Origin: Frankia sp. AiPa1
GTDB taxonomy: Bacteria; Actinomycetota; Actinomycetes; Frankiales; Frankiaceae
Length of the DNA: 64,000 nt
Reading direction: 5' to 3'
Assembly: GCF_023243075.1 (NCBI RefSeq)
Contig: NZ_JALKFZ020000033.1
Span: 31,564-95,563, forward strand
Below are positions 1 through 9,075 of the stretch, in pieces. Numbering within the stretch: position 1 is the first letter of the stretch; every line of letters begins with the position of its first letter. The translations under genes were made by a program, and so were the position numbers. A model generated the notes under the pieces. That model was not told where the DNA came from and made no database searches. It was given only the letters and a program-made list of their open reading frames with translations.

Positions 1-1918
1 CGATGCGGACCAGGCAGACCCCGCCGTTGTTCAGCACCTGGTCCATGTCGACGGTCGAGGGGCCGGCGGCGATCGCGGCCCGCACGAACGGCCGCAGCAG
101 AAAGCCCCTGAGTTTGTTCATGAGTGGGGCGACGACATGGCCGCGGGCGGCATCCGAGAGGGCTTCGTACCAGGTCCAGAAGCCGGCGAGGATGTCGTCG
201 TCGATCTCCCCGAGTGCCCGGTGCCGGTAGGCGGTGTCGGTGAGCAGTTTCGGCAGGTCGGTCAGGACGGGAATGCCGGGTTGGGCGGCGAGGGTGAGCA
301 GGCCGGCGCGGAAGATGTCCTCGGTGCGCGGCCCCCAGGAGTCCGCATACACCCGGGAGAAGATCGACACGAGGTTGTCGACGGCCCGGCCCCGGTCAGG
401 TTGGTCCAGCGGGTTCAGGCACGGGGGCCGGCCCGCCGATTCGGCGTCGAACAGGACGAGCCGGTCGAGGGCGTCGGTCGGGTAGCGGGCGAGGATGTCG
501 ATGATCTGGTCGCCTTTCGGGTCGACGTTGACCACGCCCCGGCGGGCGGTGATGTCGTCGAGGGTCATGCGGGCGAGGAGTTCGGATTTGCCGGCGCCGG
601 TCGCGCCGAGGACGTGCAGGTGGTGGCGGGCGTCCGGGACGCGTAGGCCGACCGGCCGCGGGTGCCCGGCGTCGGTTCGTCCGAGCGGGCGGACGTTCGG
701 GCCGGGGCCGGCGACACCGGGCGGTGGGGCGATCGCCTTGGCGCCGGCGCGTTGCAGGCCGGGGGTCGCCTCGTCGACCGGAAGGTGTGCCAATGCGGCG
801 AGTTCGGTGACCGAGAGCAGGTCGCCGCGGTCGAACTGGCGGGCGGCGAGGAGGGGCAGCGGGCGGCGCAGACGGACGCGGCGGAAATGGTTGTGGTCGC
901 CGTAGGCGGCGAAGGCGCTGGCGAGAGCGTGCGCCCGGCCGCGTAGCTGGCTGGCTGTCTGGGCGGTCGTGGTGGTGTCGGTGTGCTCGTCGAGGACCGC
1001 GGCGATGGCGTAGCGGACGCGGACCTCGTAGGGGGCGCCGCGCTGTTTGGTGACGATGGCGCGGTCTTCCGCGGACAGGGCCAACGACGTCTGCGGATCG
1101 ACCTTCGCCGTGGTGGCTGTCCGACGGCGCTGCCGGGTACGGCCGGTGTGGGGGGTGAGCAGGTCGAGCAGCCCGCCGATCAGATGCGTCGACCCGCCGG
1201 TACGCAGCCGGCGGGCGGCGCGGCGGGATCGTGCGACGCGGCGGCCGGTGATGGGGCGGGCCAGGATCTGCACCGCCGCCCGCTGGGTACGTGCCAGGCT
1301 GCCGGGTGCGCCGAGCAGCGCGCGGATCGGATCAGCATCATGATCGACGCGGATGGGGAGCGCTTCAGGTCGGGCGAGGCGTAGTTCGCCGCCGGCAGCG
1401 AGGAGGCGCCGGCCGGGCCGGGCGGTGACGGGGAGCGGTGCGCGGGCGGGCGTGGAGTGGGTGTGCGCGCCGGGCCAGGCCGCCTCGACGGCGCGTTCGA
1501 CCATGCCAGCGGGGACGACGCCGGGCACCCAGATCTGGATACGGACCCCGTCGGCGGTGAACTGGTACTCCCAGACGAGGTGCGGCTGGCCGATCAGCCG
1601 TCGCCAGGACGGCCGCAGCAGGCCGAGTAGGTTCGCCCACAGCGCGGGCCCGCCTGCCGGGTCGACGGTGGGCGGGGCGAGCACGGTCACGAGACGGGCG
1701 CCGGCGATCAGCCGCTGCTGGTAGCGGCGGCGTATCCGCCGGCGCCCGGTGAGCAGGCCGGCGACGGTGAGGGTGAGCAGCGGGCCGGCGACGGGCCCCC
1801 AGGCCAGTGCCCCCGCGCTCAGCTGGGCGAGGATCTGGTGCAGGAAGCCTGCGGGGTCGGTCAGGTAGGCGGTGAGCGGTGAGGATGGTGTGGCGGGCGC
1901 CGCTGTGAGCAGATCCAT
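1..1918 (-). CDS. VirD4/TraG-type conjugative coupling ATPase, partial (C-terminus outside window)
   Basis: The protein should couple the relaxosome to the secretion channel and drive DNA transfer. The reading frame is open to the window edge. It starts with a short hydrophobic N-terminal part (about residues 20-55), and around residue 435 has a Walker A motif, GATGAGKSEL, followed by VVNVDPKGDQIID, the usual layout of TraD/VirD4 family motor domains. A Walker B region is expected in the visible C-terminal part or beyond. The ATG at 1918 is preferred because GGAG lies 9 bases upstream; an in-frame ATG at 1933 is the alternative. It follows the VirB4-type gene by about 28 bases, so the two are likely co-transcribed. 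The family assignment is firm; the exact subtype is not. Confidence 0.85.
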   Translation of the reverse strand, partial: MDLLTAAPATPSSPLTAYLTDPAGFLHQILAQLSAGALAWGPVAGPLLTLTVAGLLTGRRRIRRRYQQRLIAGARLVTVLAPPTVDPAGGPALWANLLGLLRPSWRRLIGQPHLVWEYQFTADGVRIQIWVPGVVPAGMVERAVEAAWPGAHTHSTPARAPLPVTARPGRRLLAAGGELRLARPEALPIRVDHDADPIRALLGAPGSLARTQRAAVQILARPITGRRVARSRRAARRLRTGGSTHLIGGLLDLLTPHTGRTRQRRRTATTAKVDPQTSLALSAEDRAIVTKQRGAPYEVRVRYAIAAVLDEHTDTTTTAQTASQLRGRAHALASAFAAYGDHNHFRRVRLRRPLPLLAARQFDRGDLLSVTELAALAHLPVDEATPGLQRAGAKAIAPPPGVAGPGPNVRPLGRTDAGHPRPVGLRVPDARHHLHVLGATGAGKSELLARMTLDDITARRGVVNVDPKGDQIIDILARYPTDALDRLVLFDAESAGRPPCLNPLDQPDRGRAVDNLVSIFSRVYADSWGPRTEDIFRAGLLTLAAQPGIPVLTDLPKLLTDTAYRHRALGEIDDDILAGFWTWYEALSDAARGHVVAPLMNKLRGFLLRPFVRAAIAAGPSTVDMDQVLNNGGVCLVRI

Positions 1919-1946
1919 GGTTACGATCTCCATACGGCTACGGCGG

Positions 1947-3836
1947 TCAGGCGGGGTCGAGGTAGATCTGGCCGTCGGGATCGGCCGGGTCATCCGGTGC
2001 GGCGAGATCGAAGAAGCCGTCGTCGTCCCCGTTATGGGGGCCAGCGGCGAGTTCAGCCGGGTTCGTCGTGATCAGGGCGTGTTCGGCCTGCGAGGCGAGG
2101 GCATGGAAGGCGACCCGCTGGGCGCCCGCCGCAAGCAGTCCTTGTCCGCGGTCGGCGGACAGCAGGAACTGCCGCTCGCCCTGGGACAGGTCAAAAACCT
2201 GAGTGATCTCGTCGATCGCCTGCGGTGCCTGGCGCAGCAAGATCTGCGTGGCCGCGTTGGTGACGATCGCCTTACCAAGATCGCTCGCCAGCACGTCACC
2301 CGTGTCCTGGGTCGCGACGGTCAGCCCGGACCACGATTTCCGCGCTGACTTGGCCATCCGGAACAGGAAGTCGGCGCCGGCGGGTTGGCGCATGAGCAGC
2401 CATGCCTCGTCGACCACGACCAGGCGGGGACGGCGGTCGGCGGGGTTTGACACTCGCCGCCACACGGCGTCGAGAACGAGCAGCGTCCCGATCGGCTTCA
2501 GCTCTTCGGCCAGGTCGCGCAGCGAGTAGACGACGAGGTGGCCGTCGCCGCGTCCGGTGGTCGGCCCGTCGAACAGGCCGGAGAACGCCCCGGCGGTGAA
2601 CGGGTGCAACCGTGCGCCGAGCGCAACCGCCGCCGGCTCCTCGGAAGCGGCGAGCGTGGCCGCGAGATCGGCCAGCAGCGGTGCCGGCCGGCCCCAGCTG
2701 CGTGGGTCGGAACTGATCCCCGCCGCCTGGTAGGTCGCGGTGATCGCGACGTCGAGCGCTGCCCGTTCGGCCGCCGTCAGCTGGCCGACGAGCACGGCGA
2801 TGACGGTGTGCAGGAACAAGCTGCGGCGCACGAGCGCGTCGCGGGGGGCGGTGCGCCGGCCGTCGGGGGTGGTCTGGATGGGCAGGTCGAACGGGTTGAT
2901 CCGCACCCCGTCAGCGCCGAGGTGCAGGTAGTTGGCACCGACCGCGGTGGCGAGCCGGGCGTATTCGTCTTCGGGGTCGACGACGTGGACCTCGATGCCC
3001 CGGTAGAGGCTGCGCAGGAGTTCGAGCTTGACCAGATAGGACTTCCCCGCGCCGCTGCGGCCGAGGATCACAGCGTTGTGGTTGTCGACGTCGCCGAACC
3101 GGTCCCAGTGCACCAGCCCATTGCTGGCGACGTTGAGCCCGTAGAACACCCCGGTCGGGGCGAGCGACGTCGGGTCGGCGGGCGGCAGGTCCGGGCTGGT
3201 GAACGGAAACGCCGCGGACAGAGCCGCGGTGTCGAAGGTGCGCCGCATCCGCACCTGGTCCAGGCCCAACGGCAGGGTGCTCACCCAGCCCTGGAGGGAC
3301 CGGTAGCTGACCGGTTTGGCGTCCAGCAGCAGACTGGCCGCCAGCGCCCGCACCGCGGCCACCTCGTCCGCCAGCTCGCTTTCGCTGGTCGCGTGGACGG
3401 TGAGGTACAGGCCAAGTCTGAAGAGCTTGCCTTCGCCGCGGGCGACCCGGGCGGACAGGTCGTAGGCGTCCTCGGTCGCGGCCTCGACCTGCGGGTCTAC
3501 CAGCCGGCCCTTCTCGTCGCCGAGTTGCCGGCCGGATTCCAGCTTCGATAGCTGCCGGCGCAACCGGTTCGCCGCGGTGACCGGGTCGATCGGCTCGACA
3601 TGCACCGCCACGTCGACCCGGCCCGGGTAGGTCAGCAGCGGGGCGAGCCAGCCGGCGTGCACCTCGCGGGGATAGCCGGTGATCGCCATCGTGGCCAGGA
3701 AGTCCCCGCCGACTTCCAGATGACGGGGCGCGATCGACAGCGCGTCCGGCACGAACGCCGCCGTGGCGGCCTCCACCGGCTGCGAGGCCCCGCCGACGGT
3801 CATCCCGCCTGCCCGGCGTCGGGTGCGCCGGCTCAT
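1947..3836 (-). CDS. VirB4-type conjugation ATPase
   Basis: This 629-residue protein matches the VirB4/TraC/TraE family, the ATPase that powers assembly of type IV secretion systems at the inner face of the membrane. Visible motifs are Walker A GRSGAGKSYLV near residue 258, followed by HVVDPEDEYARLA and INPFDLP, and a Walker B region RLVVVDEAWLLM near residue 470. A later VATQDTGDVL segment fits the family's third motif. The chosen ATG at 3836 overlaps the upstream stop as ATGA and has GGAGAG 5 bases upstream; a longer in-frame start at 3908 would overlap the upstream gene by 76 bases and is less likely. It sits between the PrgI-type gene and the VirD4-type gene, as expected for a transfer operon. 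Confidence 0.88.
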   Translation of the reverse strand: MSRRTRRRAGGMTVGGASQPVEAATAAFVPDALSIAPRHLEVGGDFLATMAITGYPREVHAGWLAPLLTYPGRVDVAVHVEPIDPVTAANRLRRQLSKLESGRQLGDEKGRLVDPQVEAATEDAYDLSARVARGEGKLFRLGLYLTVHATSESELADEVAAVRALAASLLLDAKPVSYRSLQGWVSTLPLGLDQVRMRRTFDTAALSAAFPFTSPDLPPADPTSLAPTGVFYGLNVASNGLVHWDRFGDVDNHNAVILGRSGAGKSYLVKLELLRSLYRGIEVHVVDPEDEYARLATAVGANYLHLGADGVRINPFDLPIQTTPDGRRTAPRDALVRRSLFLHTVIAVLVGQLTAAERAALDVAITATYQAAGISSDPRSWGRPAPLLADLAATLAASEEPAAVALGARLHPFTAGAFSGLFDGPTTGRGDGHLVVYSLRDLAEELKPIGTLLVLDAVWRRVSNPADRRPRLVVVDEAWLLMRQPAGADFLFRMAKSARKSWSGLTVATQDTGDVLASDLGKAIVTNAATQILLRQAPQAIDEITQVFDLSQGERQFLLSADRGQGLLAAGAQRVAFHALASQAEHALITTNPAELAAGPHNGDDDGFFDLAAPDDPADPDGQIYLDPA

Positions 3837-5146
3837 CGGGGCTCTCCGGCGCGTCGCGCCGACCGGCGCGGGCGTCGCACGGGCGGGCTGGGAGCTGGCG
3901 GGACCCAAGCGTCCAGGCCGGCGGAGTCGTCGGGGTCTTCGGGGTCGAACGGGCCGTCCCAGCCGTCACCGTCGAGAGAATCGCCGTAGCCAGAGCCGAC
4001 CGCCGAGGCCAGGTCCTCGGCATCGGAAGCATCCCTGACGTCGCCGCCGTCGTCGTACGTGTCGTCGTCCGGGTAGCTGTCGGGGAGATCGGCGGTGATG
4101 ACCTCGTCGGGCGCGGCGAGCGCGGCGGGCGGCACCCGGCCGGCGGGGTTGCAGGCGGCGGCGAGCACGCTGGTCGCCGTCCCCGCGTCCAGCGCGGTGA
4201 CCACGATCCCGGCCGGCGCCAGCAGATCGGTGGCTTCCGCCAGGCGCCGCGCCAGACGGGTGTGGGCGGCTCGGCGAGTGGCCGCCCCGGCGCGGCGGGC
4301 ATCGCGGGCCGCCGCCCGCCGGCCCGACAGGGCGGCCAGCGGGGAGGCGCCGCCCAGCCCGTCGACCGGGCCGGCACTTACGAGCGGTTCGCGCAGGACC
4401 AGCAGCACCTGACGGGTCAGTAGCTGCATCTCGGCGGCGAGCCCGGCCAGATAGGTGGCGTGTTCGCGGGCCGCCTGCGCGAGCGCTGGGTGGGGCAGCA
4501 GGTCGGCGGCCTCGTCGAGCTGCTGGATCTGGTCGGTCAGGTCAGCGGGCATCGCCCGCACCAGGATCTGCACCGGGGCGGTCAACGAGTGCAGGTAGCG
4601 GGCGAACACGGCGACGAGCCCGTCCTGCTCCTCCGGCGTTTTGAGACTGAAGTTCACCGTGGACACGACCGCGACCATCGCGAGTCCGTCCGTCCCCAGA
4701 TCGATCACCCCGACCCCGCCCTGGGAAGCGACGGTGCGGGCCGGCAGCCGCAACGGCACCGCCGTCTGCGCGCCGGCCGACCGGCGAGTGTCGGGGGTGC
4801 CGGTGGCGCGGGCGGCGAGCCACGCCGGGGGCGGGGGCACGCCCTCGGGGGCGTTGATCCGCTGACGGGGGCTGGTCCTGTGCCGGACCACGGCGACCAG
4901 GAGCCGATCGAAACTGAGGCCGTCGCGCTGGCCAAGCACCAAGATGCCGGCAAATACGGCGACCGGGACTGCGAGCAGCGCGAACACCGCCAGCGGCAGC
5001 ACCGCGTGCGTGACGGTCCAGGCGAGATAGAGCCCGGCGGCGGTGAGCACGAGCAGGAGCACCTGCCGGGCGGTCAGATCCGCGATCACTCTGTCCTCGC
5101 GATCGACATCAGCAGGAATCCTGACGGGATGTGTCATGTCAAACAC
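3833..5146 (-). CDS. PrgI-type membrane protein with long cytoplasmic domain
   Basis: The N-terminus (HPVRIPADVDREDRVIADLT, then two hydrophobic segments at about residues 27-72) has the layout of PrgI family proteins, small membrane partners of VirB4 in Gram-positive conjugation systems. Here the PrgI-like part is followed by about 340 further residues rich in Ala and Arg with no motif I recognise, so this is an extended version. The frame starts with GTG at 5146, immediately after the stop of the upstream gene; an in-frame ATG at 5137 is equally plausible. The stop overlaps the VirB4 start as ATGA, so translation is probably coupled. The T4SS role is inferred from the N-terminal match and position. 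Confidence 0.72.
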   Translation of the reverse strand: MFDMTHPVRIPADVDREDRVIADLTARQVLLLVLTAAGLYLAWTVTHAVLPLAVFALLAVPVAVFAGILVLGQRDGLSFDRLLVAVVRHRTSPRQRINAPEGVPPPPAWLAARATGTPDTRRSAGAQTAVPLRLPARTVASQGGVGVIDLGTDGLAMVAVVSTVNFSLKTPEEQDGLVAVFARYLHSLTAPVQILVRAMPADLTDQIQQLDEAADLLPHPALAQAAREHATYLAGLAAEMQLLTRQVLLVLREPLVSAGPVDGLGGASPLAALSGRRAAARDARRAGAATRRAAHTRLARRLAEATDLLAPAGIVVTALDAGTATSVLAAACNPAGRVPPAALAAPDEVITADLPDSYPDDDTYDDGGDVRDASDAEDLASAVGSGYGDSLDGDGWDGPFDPEDPDDSAGLDAWVPPAPSPPVRRPRRSARRAGEPR

Positions 5147-7384
5147 TCACTTTCCGGGGTGGGGTGGACGGGAACGGCGTGGCATGTCCGGCAACAGCAG
5201 CTGCTGGTGGCGCGGCGGCACCGGCCGGGGCCGCGCAGTCGGCGGCCGGGCCGGCGGTGCCGCGGGCGTGGCCGGTCGGGGACGGGCGGCGCGTTCCAGG
5301 CCCTCCAACGGCAGGGCGTACTGGCCCGTACGGTCAGGGCGCAGACCCTGGTAAGGGTCGAAGGGCAGCTCCAGTTGCCGGCCCTGCCTGCCCCCTCGGA
5401 CGGGCGTCGAACGGCCCGACGGTGGGGAGGCTGCCGGCGGCCGAGCCGGACGGGGGGTACGGCGTAGGCCCTCCAACGGCAGGGCGTACTGCCCCCTGCG
5501 GTCCGGGCGTATGCCCTTGTAAGGGTCGAACGGCAGTTCCAGCTGTCGGCCTCTGTTCCTCGCCGGCCTCCCACTGCCTTGTCGTCCGGCGCCGGACGAC
5601 GAAGGACGGGTCGGTGGCGTGGCGGGCGGCCGGTCGGTCTGATCGACCTCGAACGGCAGCAGAAGTTGATCGTCACGGTCAACCCACTGGCCACGGTCGC
5701 GGTACAGCCACCGCCCGCCCGGCCCGACCGCCTCGTCGAACGGGATGGTCAGCTGTCGATGGCGCGGGCGGCCCTTGGGCGCACCCGGCCGGGGGGCCTG
5801 GCGAGGAGCGCCGCGGGGCGTCGCCGGGCGGCGGACCCGGGGCACACGGGTCAGGGGCAGAAGCAGCTGGCCGTTCGCGTCGGCCTGCACCTTCTCGTAC
5901 GGGTCCGCCGACCCGCGGTTTCGACGCCCACCCCGCCCGACACCGCGGCCCCTGCCACCCCTGCGTGCCACACCCGCGCGGGCACCAGCTCTGCCCCCGA
6001 GCAGGCCCATGGCGCGGCCCATGACGTAGCCGCGGACGATCCGACCGACCAGGCTGGAACGGCCACCGCCCATCCGCGGCGCCAACCAGAACGGAATCTT
6101 CACCAGAAAATAGATCATGGTGATGGCGGCGAGCATATTGACGATGCCGTCCGGTGACGGGCCCAGCAATGTGAATCCGCCCGGCGCGAAAAACGTTTTG
6201 AACGACGCGAGGAGCACCAGCGCCTGAGCGACCTGAATCGCCAGGCAGCCGCTGAACGCCCGCCACCACCAGAACGCGATCCGTTCGGTCTGCGGAAGAG
6301 CATGCCCGGCCAGAGCCAGCGGTGCGGCACCGATCAGGATCACCGTGATCGCGACCCGCGCGATGTAGGTGCACAGCAGCACCACGATCGATCCCGAGAG
6401 GAACAGACCGAGGAAGATGATGAAAATGCTTTTGCCGAGGTTCCCCGGTGTCGGTGAAAGCGCCGAGAGAACGATGTTTCGTAGTTGTATGGAGGTGGAG
6501 TTCGGGTCCACACCTCCGGAGAGGATCGCGGCCGGCAGCGGGTTCGCGAGCTCGATCATTTTTCCGGCCAGGAACTGGGACAGGCCCGCCGCGAGGAAAC
6601 CCAGGGGAATGCGGGGAGCGATCTCCTTGATGGTCGTGCGGTGCTGAACGGTACCGATCGACATGATCGTGATTCCGCCGGCCATGATGAGGACGCCATA
6701 GGCCGCGACGGTGATGGTCCACGAGGTGGTCCACATCTGGCCGATCGCCGGAAGCTGTGACGGCGTCGGTGTGGTCAGCAGGGTTTTACCCAACAGGTCC
6801 AGCAGCGGATTGAGCGCGGCCGTGACCAGTTTCCGGAAAAACGAATTGATCGCCCCGGTGATCGCGTCGGTGATCCAACCGGTGATCCCGCCACCGCCAC
6901 CGTCGTCGCTGTCGGGTGCCGCCGGCGTGGTGTGCACGGACGGCGGCTGCGCTGGAGTCGTCGGCTGGGCGGTACCACCGCCGCTGTTGCCGCTGCCGCT
7001 GCCGCTGGTGCCGGTGGGGGGCACGTCCCAGGCGAAGGGCAGACTCCCCGCGGGGCTGGGGGGCGCCGTCGGGGCGGCCGGGCTGCTAGTGGAGCTGCCG
7101 CCCGGGGGCGTGGGGGAAGGCCCCGGTGCCGGGTCTGGTGTGGGCCTGCTCGGTGCGGGTGTGGCTGCGGACGGAGCCGCTGCCGGTGCTGGGGCGGCCT
7201 GCGCGGCCGGTGCCAGCATCGAGGCGACGACGAACAGCAGAAGCAGGAGTGCCGCCGCCCTGACCAGCCACAGACCACGCCCCCACGGCCCCCCGCGAGG
7301 GCCGTGGGCCGAACGTGCCCCGCGGGCGCGGGACACCTCCGACCGGTCGTGGCTACGGGTCTGGGCGGCGCAGACGGCGGCCAC
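5147..7384 (-). CDS. VirB6/TrbL-like channel protein with repeat-rich C-terminal tail
   Basis: The 745-residue protein starts with a hydrophobic segment (about residues 39-63), followed by a Pro/Ala/Ser-rich linker to about residue 155. Several membrane helices follow between about 200 and 440, which is the layout of polytopic T4SS channel proteins. From about residue 504 to the end the tail is hydrophilic and holds eight short motifs of the form Q-L/Y-x-L/I-P (QLLLPLT, QLTIPFD, QLLLPFE, QLELPFD twice, QYALPLE twice, QLLLPD). Two of these lie in near-identical units, QLELPFDPYxGxRPDRxGQYALPLEGL-like, about 170 bp apart in DNA. The start is GTG at 7384, two bases after the upstream stop. Membrane role is well supported; the tail's function is unknown and discussed in the findings. 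Confidence 0.75.
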   Translation of the reverse strand: MAAVCAAQTRSHDRSEVSRARGARSAHGPRGGPWGRGLWLVRAAALLLLLFVVASMLAPAAQAAPAPAAAPSAATPAPSRPTPDPAPGPSPTPPGGSSTSSPAAPTAPPSPAGSLPFAWDVPPTGTSGSGSGNSGGGTAQPTTPAQPPSVHTTPAAPDSDDGGGGGITGWITDAITGAINSFFRKLVTAALNPLLDLLGKTLLTTPTPSQLPAIGQMWTTSWTITVAAYGVLIMAGGITIMSIGTVQHRTTIKEIAPRIPLGFLAAGLSQFLAGKMIELANPLPAAILSGGVDPNSTSIQLRNIVLSALSPTPGNLGKSIFIIFLGLFLSGSIVVLLCTYIARVAITVILIGAAPLALAGHALPQTERIAFWWWRAFSGCLAIQVAQALVLLASFKTFFAPGGFTLLGPSPDGIVNMLAAITMIYFLVKIPFWLAPRMGGGRSSLVGRIVRGYVMGRAMGLLGGRAGARAGVARRGGRGRGVGRGGRRNRGSADPYEKVQADANGQLLLPLTRVPRVRRPATPRGAPRQAPRPGAPKGRPRHRQLTIPFDEAVGPGGRWLYRDRGQWVDRDDQLLLPFEVDQTDRPPATPPTRPSSSGAGRQGSGRPARNRGRQLELPFDPYKGIRPDRRGQYALPLEGLRRTPRPARPPAASPPSGRSTPVRGGRQGRQLELPFDPYQGLRPDRTGQYALPLEGLERAARPRPATPAAPPARPPTARPRPVPPRHQQLLLPDMPRRSRPPHPGK
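5186..5872 (-). repeat. Repeated Q-L-x-L-P-F motifs encoded in the VirB6-like tail
   Basis: Eight copies of a six-residue motif are spread through about 230 codons. At DNA level the best-conserved pair are units beginning near 5301 and 5471 that share the run ccctccaacggcagggcgta and a second conserved block around 5353-5380 and 5523-5550. The unit spacing is about 170 bp. Motif sequence is kept better than the intervening Pro/Arg/Ala-rich linkers, which suggests selection on the motif. Confidence 0.8.
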
Positions 7385-7386
7385 GG

Positions 7387-7779
7387 TCAGCCGCCGACGA
7401 TCTGCTTGAGGATCTCCACCACGACCGGGGCGAGCGCGGCGAGCCCGTACCCCCAGGCGGCGTTACGAAGGCTGTCCTTCGCCTTGTTGATCTCTCCCGG
7501 ATCGCCGTTGGAGATCAGATACCGCACCCCGCCGATGGACAGGAACACCGTCGACAACAGCGCGATAATCCCCATGATCCAATTTCGGATGTTGTTCAGG
7601 ACCGTGTTGAGGTCCGGTGCCACGGCACCGCCCTGGGGCACGGCCGCGAACGCCGTGTCTCCGACGAGCACGAGCACGCCGATCGCGACGACCAGCACCA
7701 GGGCACGCCATGCCAGGCCACGCGTATGTCCCCGGCGCGCGCCGGCCGGCCGGTCACGGCTGGGGGTGTCCGGGGTCAT
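7387..7779 (-). CDS. VirB2/TrbC-like small membrane protein, pilin candidate
   Basis: The 130-residue protein has a positively charged N-terminus, a first hydrophobic segment (about residues 25-46) ending in AFAAVP, which resembles a signal peptidase site, and two later hydrophobic segments (about 66-88 and 110-127) separated by a short polar loop containing NGDPGEINKAKDSLRNAAWGY. This is the layout of VirB2/TrbC pilins and related T4SS subunits, including the typical glycine near the loop. It lies directly upstream of the VirB6-like gene (two-base gap) and its ATG overlaps the upstream stop as ATGA. The pilin call rests on topology and neighbourhood rather than on a diagnostic motif. Confidence 0.65.
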   Translation of the reverse strand: MTPDTPSRDRPAGARRGHTRGLAWRALVLVVAIGVLVLVGDTAFAAVPQGGAVAPDLNTVLNNIRNWIMGIIALLSTVFLSIGGVRYLISNGDPGEINKAKDSLRNAAWGYGLAALAPVVVEILKQIVGG

Positions 7780-8675
7780 GCCGGCACCCCCACGGCCGTC
7801 AGCGCCGCCGCGCCTATGAGGGGACGCAGTCCCGCCGTGCCGGGAGGCGGTCCGGGCGCGCGCCCCGGCCCGCCTGGCTCGTCGGTGCTCTGGGGGGCGC
7901 GGCGGGTGCTGGCCGGGCCGACGGTGAGGTGAGCGACCAGGCGCTGCTCGGCCTGGGTGCGCAGCCGGGACGCGCGGCGGGGCGCGAGGGCGTGGCGGGC
8001 AGCCCAGGCGCTGACCGGCATCTCACCGAGACGCGTCGCGGCGATCAGGTCGGCTTCGGTCTCACTCAGGACACCCGCGGCGACCATGCTGGTAAGGACC
8101 TGCTCGGGACCGCCCAGACCCGAATCGGACCGGGACTCGGCCTCGGCGAGGGTCTGGAACAGGTCTGGGTCGGCCTGCGGGATCTCGCACTGCGCGACGG
8201 TCAGGGCAAGCCCCGCCCGGTAGGCCGCCCAGCGCAGCCGGACCGCGATCCGCGGCAGGTCCAACCGGATACTGGCTGCCGCTTCGAGCCAGCCGGTGAG
8301 CACCTCGGCCTGCACATCGGCGGGATCGAGATCACTGTGCCCGCCGAGCCGCGCGCAGACCGCGTACAGGGCTGGTAGCGCCATCCCGGCGGCGCCGACC
8401 GTCCAGCTGTCGCCGTAGCGGCGGGAACGACGCAGGAGCACCGCCCACGCGCCGTCGCGGACCGCCTGCGGGCAGGACGCGGCCAGCAGCAGGTCACGCA
8501 ACTCGTCCAACGCCACCGGCCGTGCCGGCAGGCCCGCCACCGTCGAACCGTCCAGCGCCAACGGCGTCGGCCCGGCGACGAGGAGACCAAAGCAGTTCCG
8601 CAACGTCGCCAGCGGCAACACGGACGCGCCCCGACTGGCCGGTCTCACGGGAGAAGGAAATGTTCCATCGGGCAT
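7776..8675 (-). CDS. Element-encoded protein with sigma/HTH-like C-terminal region
   Basis: First gene of the leftward transfer operon. The predicted product is 299 residues, soluble and Ala/Leu/Arg-rich. Around residues 215-265 the segment AGVLSETEADLIAATRLGEMPVSAWAARHALAPRRASRLRTQAEQRLVAHL looks like a region-4-type helix-turn-helix as found in sigma factors (acidic helix, turn, basic recognition helix); I split it here only by reading. No other domain is recognised. The ATG at 8675 is preferred because AAAGGGTGG lies just upstream; the frame stays open to 8789 but those codons have no ribosome site and run into the repeat region. A role in regulating transfer genes is an inference from position and the HTH-like segment. 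Confidence 0.5.
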   Translation of the reverse strand: MPDGTFPSPVRPASRGASVLPLATLRNCFGLLVAGPTPLALDGSTVAGLPARPVALDELRDLLLAASCPQAVRDGAWAVLLRRSRRYGDSWTVGAAGMALPALYAVCARLGGHSDLDPADVQAEVLTGWLEAAASIRLDLPRIAVRLRWAAYRAGLALTVAQCEIPQADPDLFQTLAEAESRSDSGLGGPEQVLTSMVAAGVLSETEADLIAATRLGEMPVSAWAARHALAPRRASRLRTQAEQRLVAHLTVGPASTRRAPQSTDEPGGPGRAPGPPPGTAGLRPLIGAAALTAVGVPA

Positions 8676-8954
8676 TACTGCCACCCTTTCGCTGTCACGG
8701 AAATGCGGACAGCTCCCAGGACGCCACGCCACGCCCAGCAAAAACCCAGAACGATCTCCCAGTACATGCACAGAAAAGATCGATGGCACCCAGAACGATC
8801 CCAGCGATCTTAATTTCTACCTTTTCGTCGGCCTCGCATTCACGGTGATGCCAGCACCTGACCTGGACTGCCCAGCAGGCCTGTGAGCTGCACCGCTGTG
8901 ACATCCACCGAAGATCGCTGGGCACCCCACTGGCATGGCATGCAGTCGACCGCG

Positions 8955-8978
8955 ATGCCCAGCGAGAAAAATCTTGGA
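8955..8978 (+). repeat. 24-bp direct repeat, copy 1
   Basis: The run beginning ATGCCCAGCGAGAAAAATCT is identical at 9052-9075, exactly 97 bp downstream. Each copy contains one of the TGCCCAGC octamers followed by an A-rich stretch. Confidence 0.9.
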
Positions 8979-9031
8979 AAAAGTTTTGGGCATCTCCTCC
9001 GGGCGCTGCCCAGCGGGCTGCCAGCGATCAA

Positions 9032-9047
9032 TAGTCCGGTTGGACTA
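9032..9047. other. Small hairpin TAGTCC-GGTT-GGACTA
   Basis: A perfect 6-bp stem with a four-base loop sits between two iterons. Its position in the control region of a conjugative element makes it a candidate relaxase recognition hairpin, but no nick site consensus is recognisable. Confidence 0.4.
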
Positions 9048-9051
9048 GGCC

Positions 9052-9075
9052 ATGCCCAGCGAGAAAAATCTTGGA
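9052..9075 (+). repeat. 24-bp direct repeat, copy 2
   Basis: Second exact copy of the repeat at 8955-8978. After position 9075 the two copies diverge (gatattcg here, aaaagttt in copy 1). Confidence 0.9.

Noticed and set aside
2538..3551. Long plus-strand frame (337 codons) opposite the VirB4 gene
   Set aside because: It is a GC-rich antisense shadow with Arg/Gly/Val-rich composition, no domain and no ribosome site.
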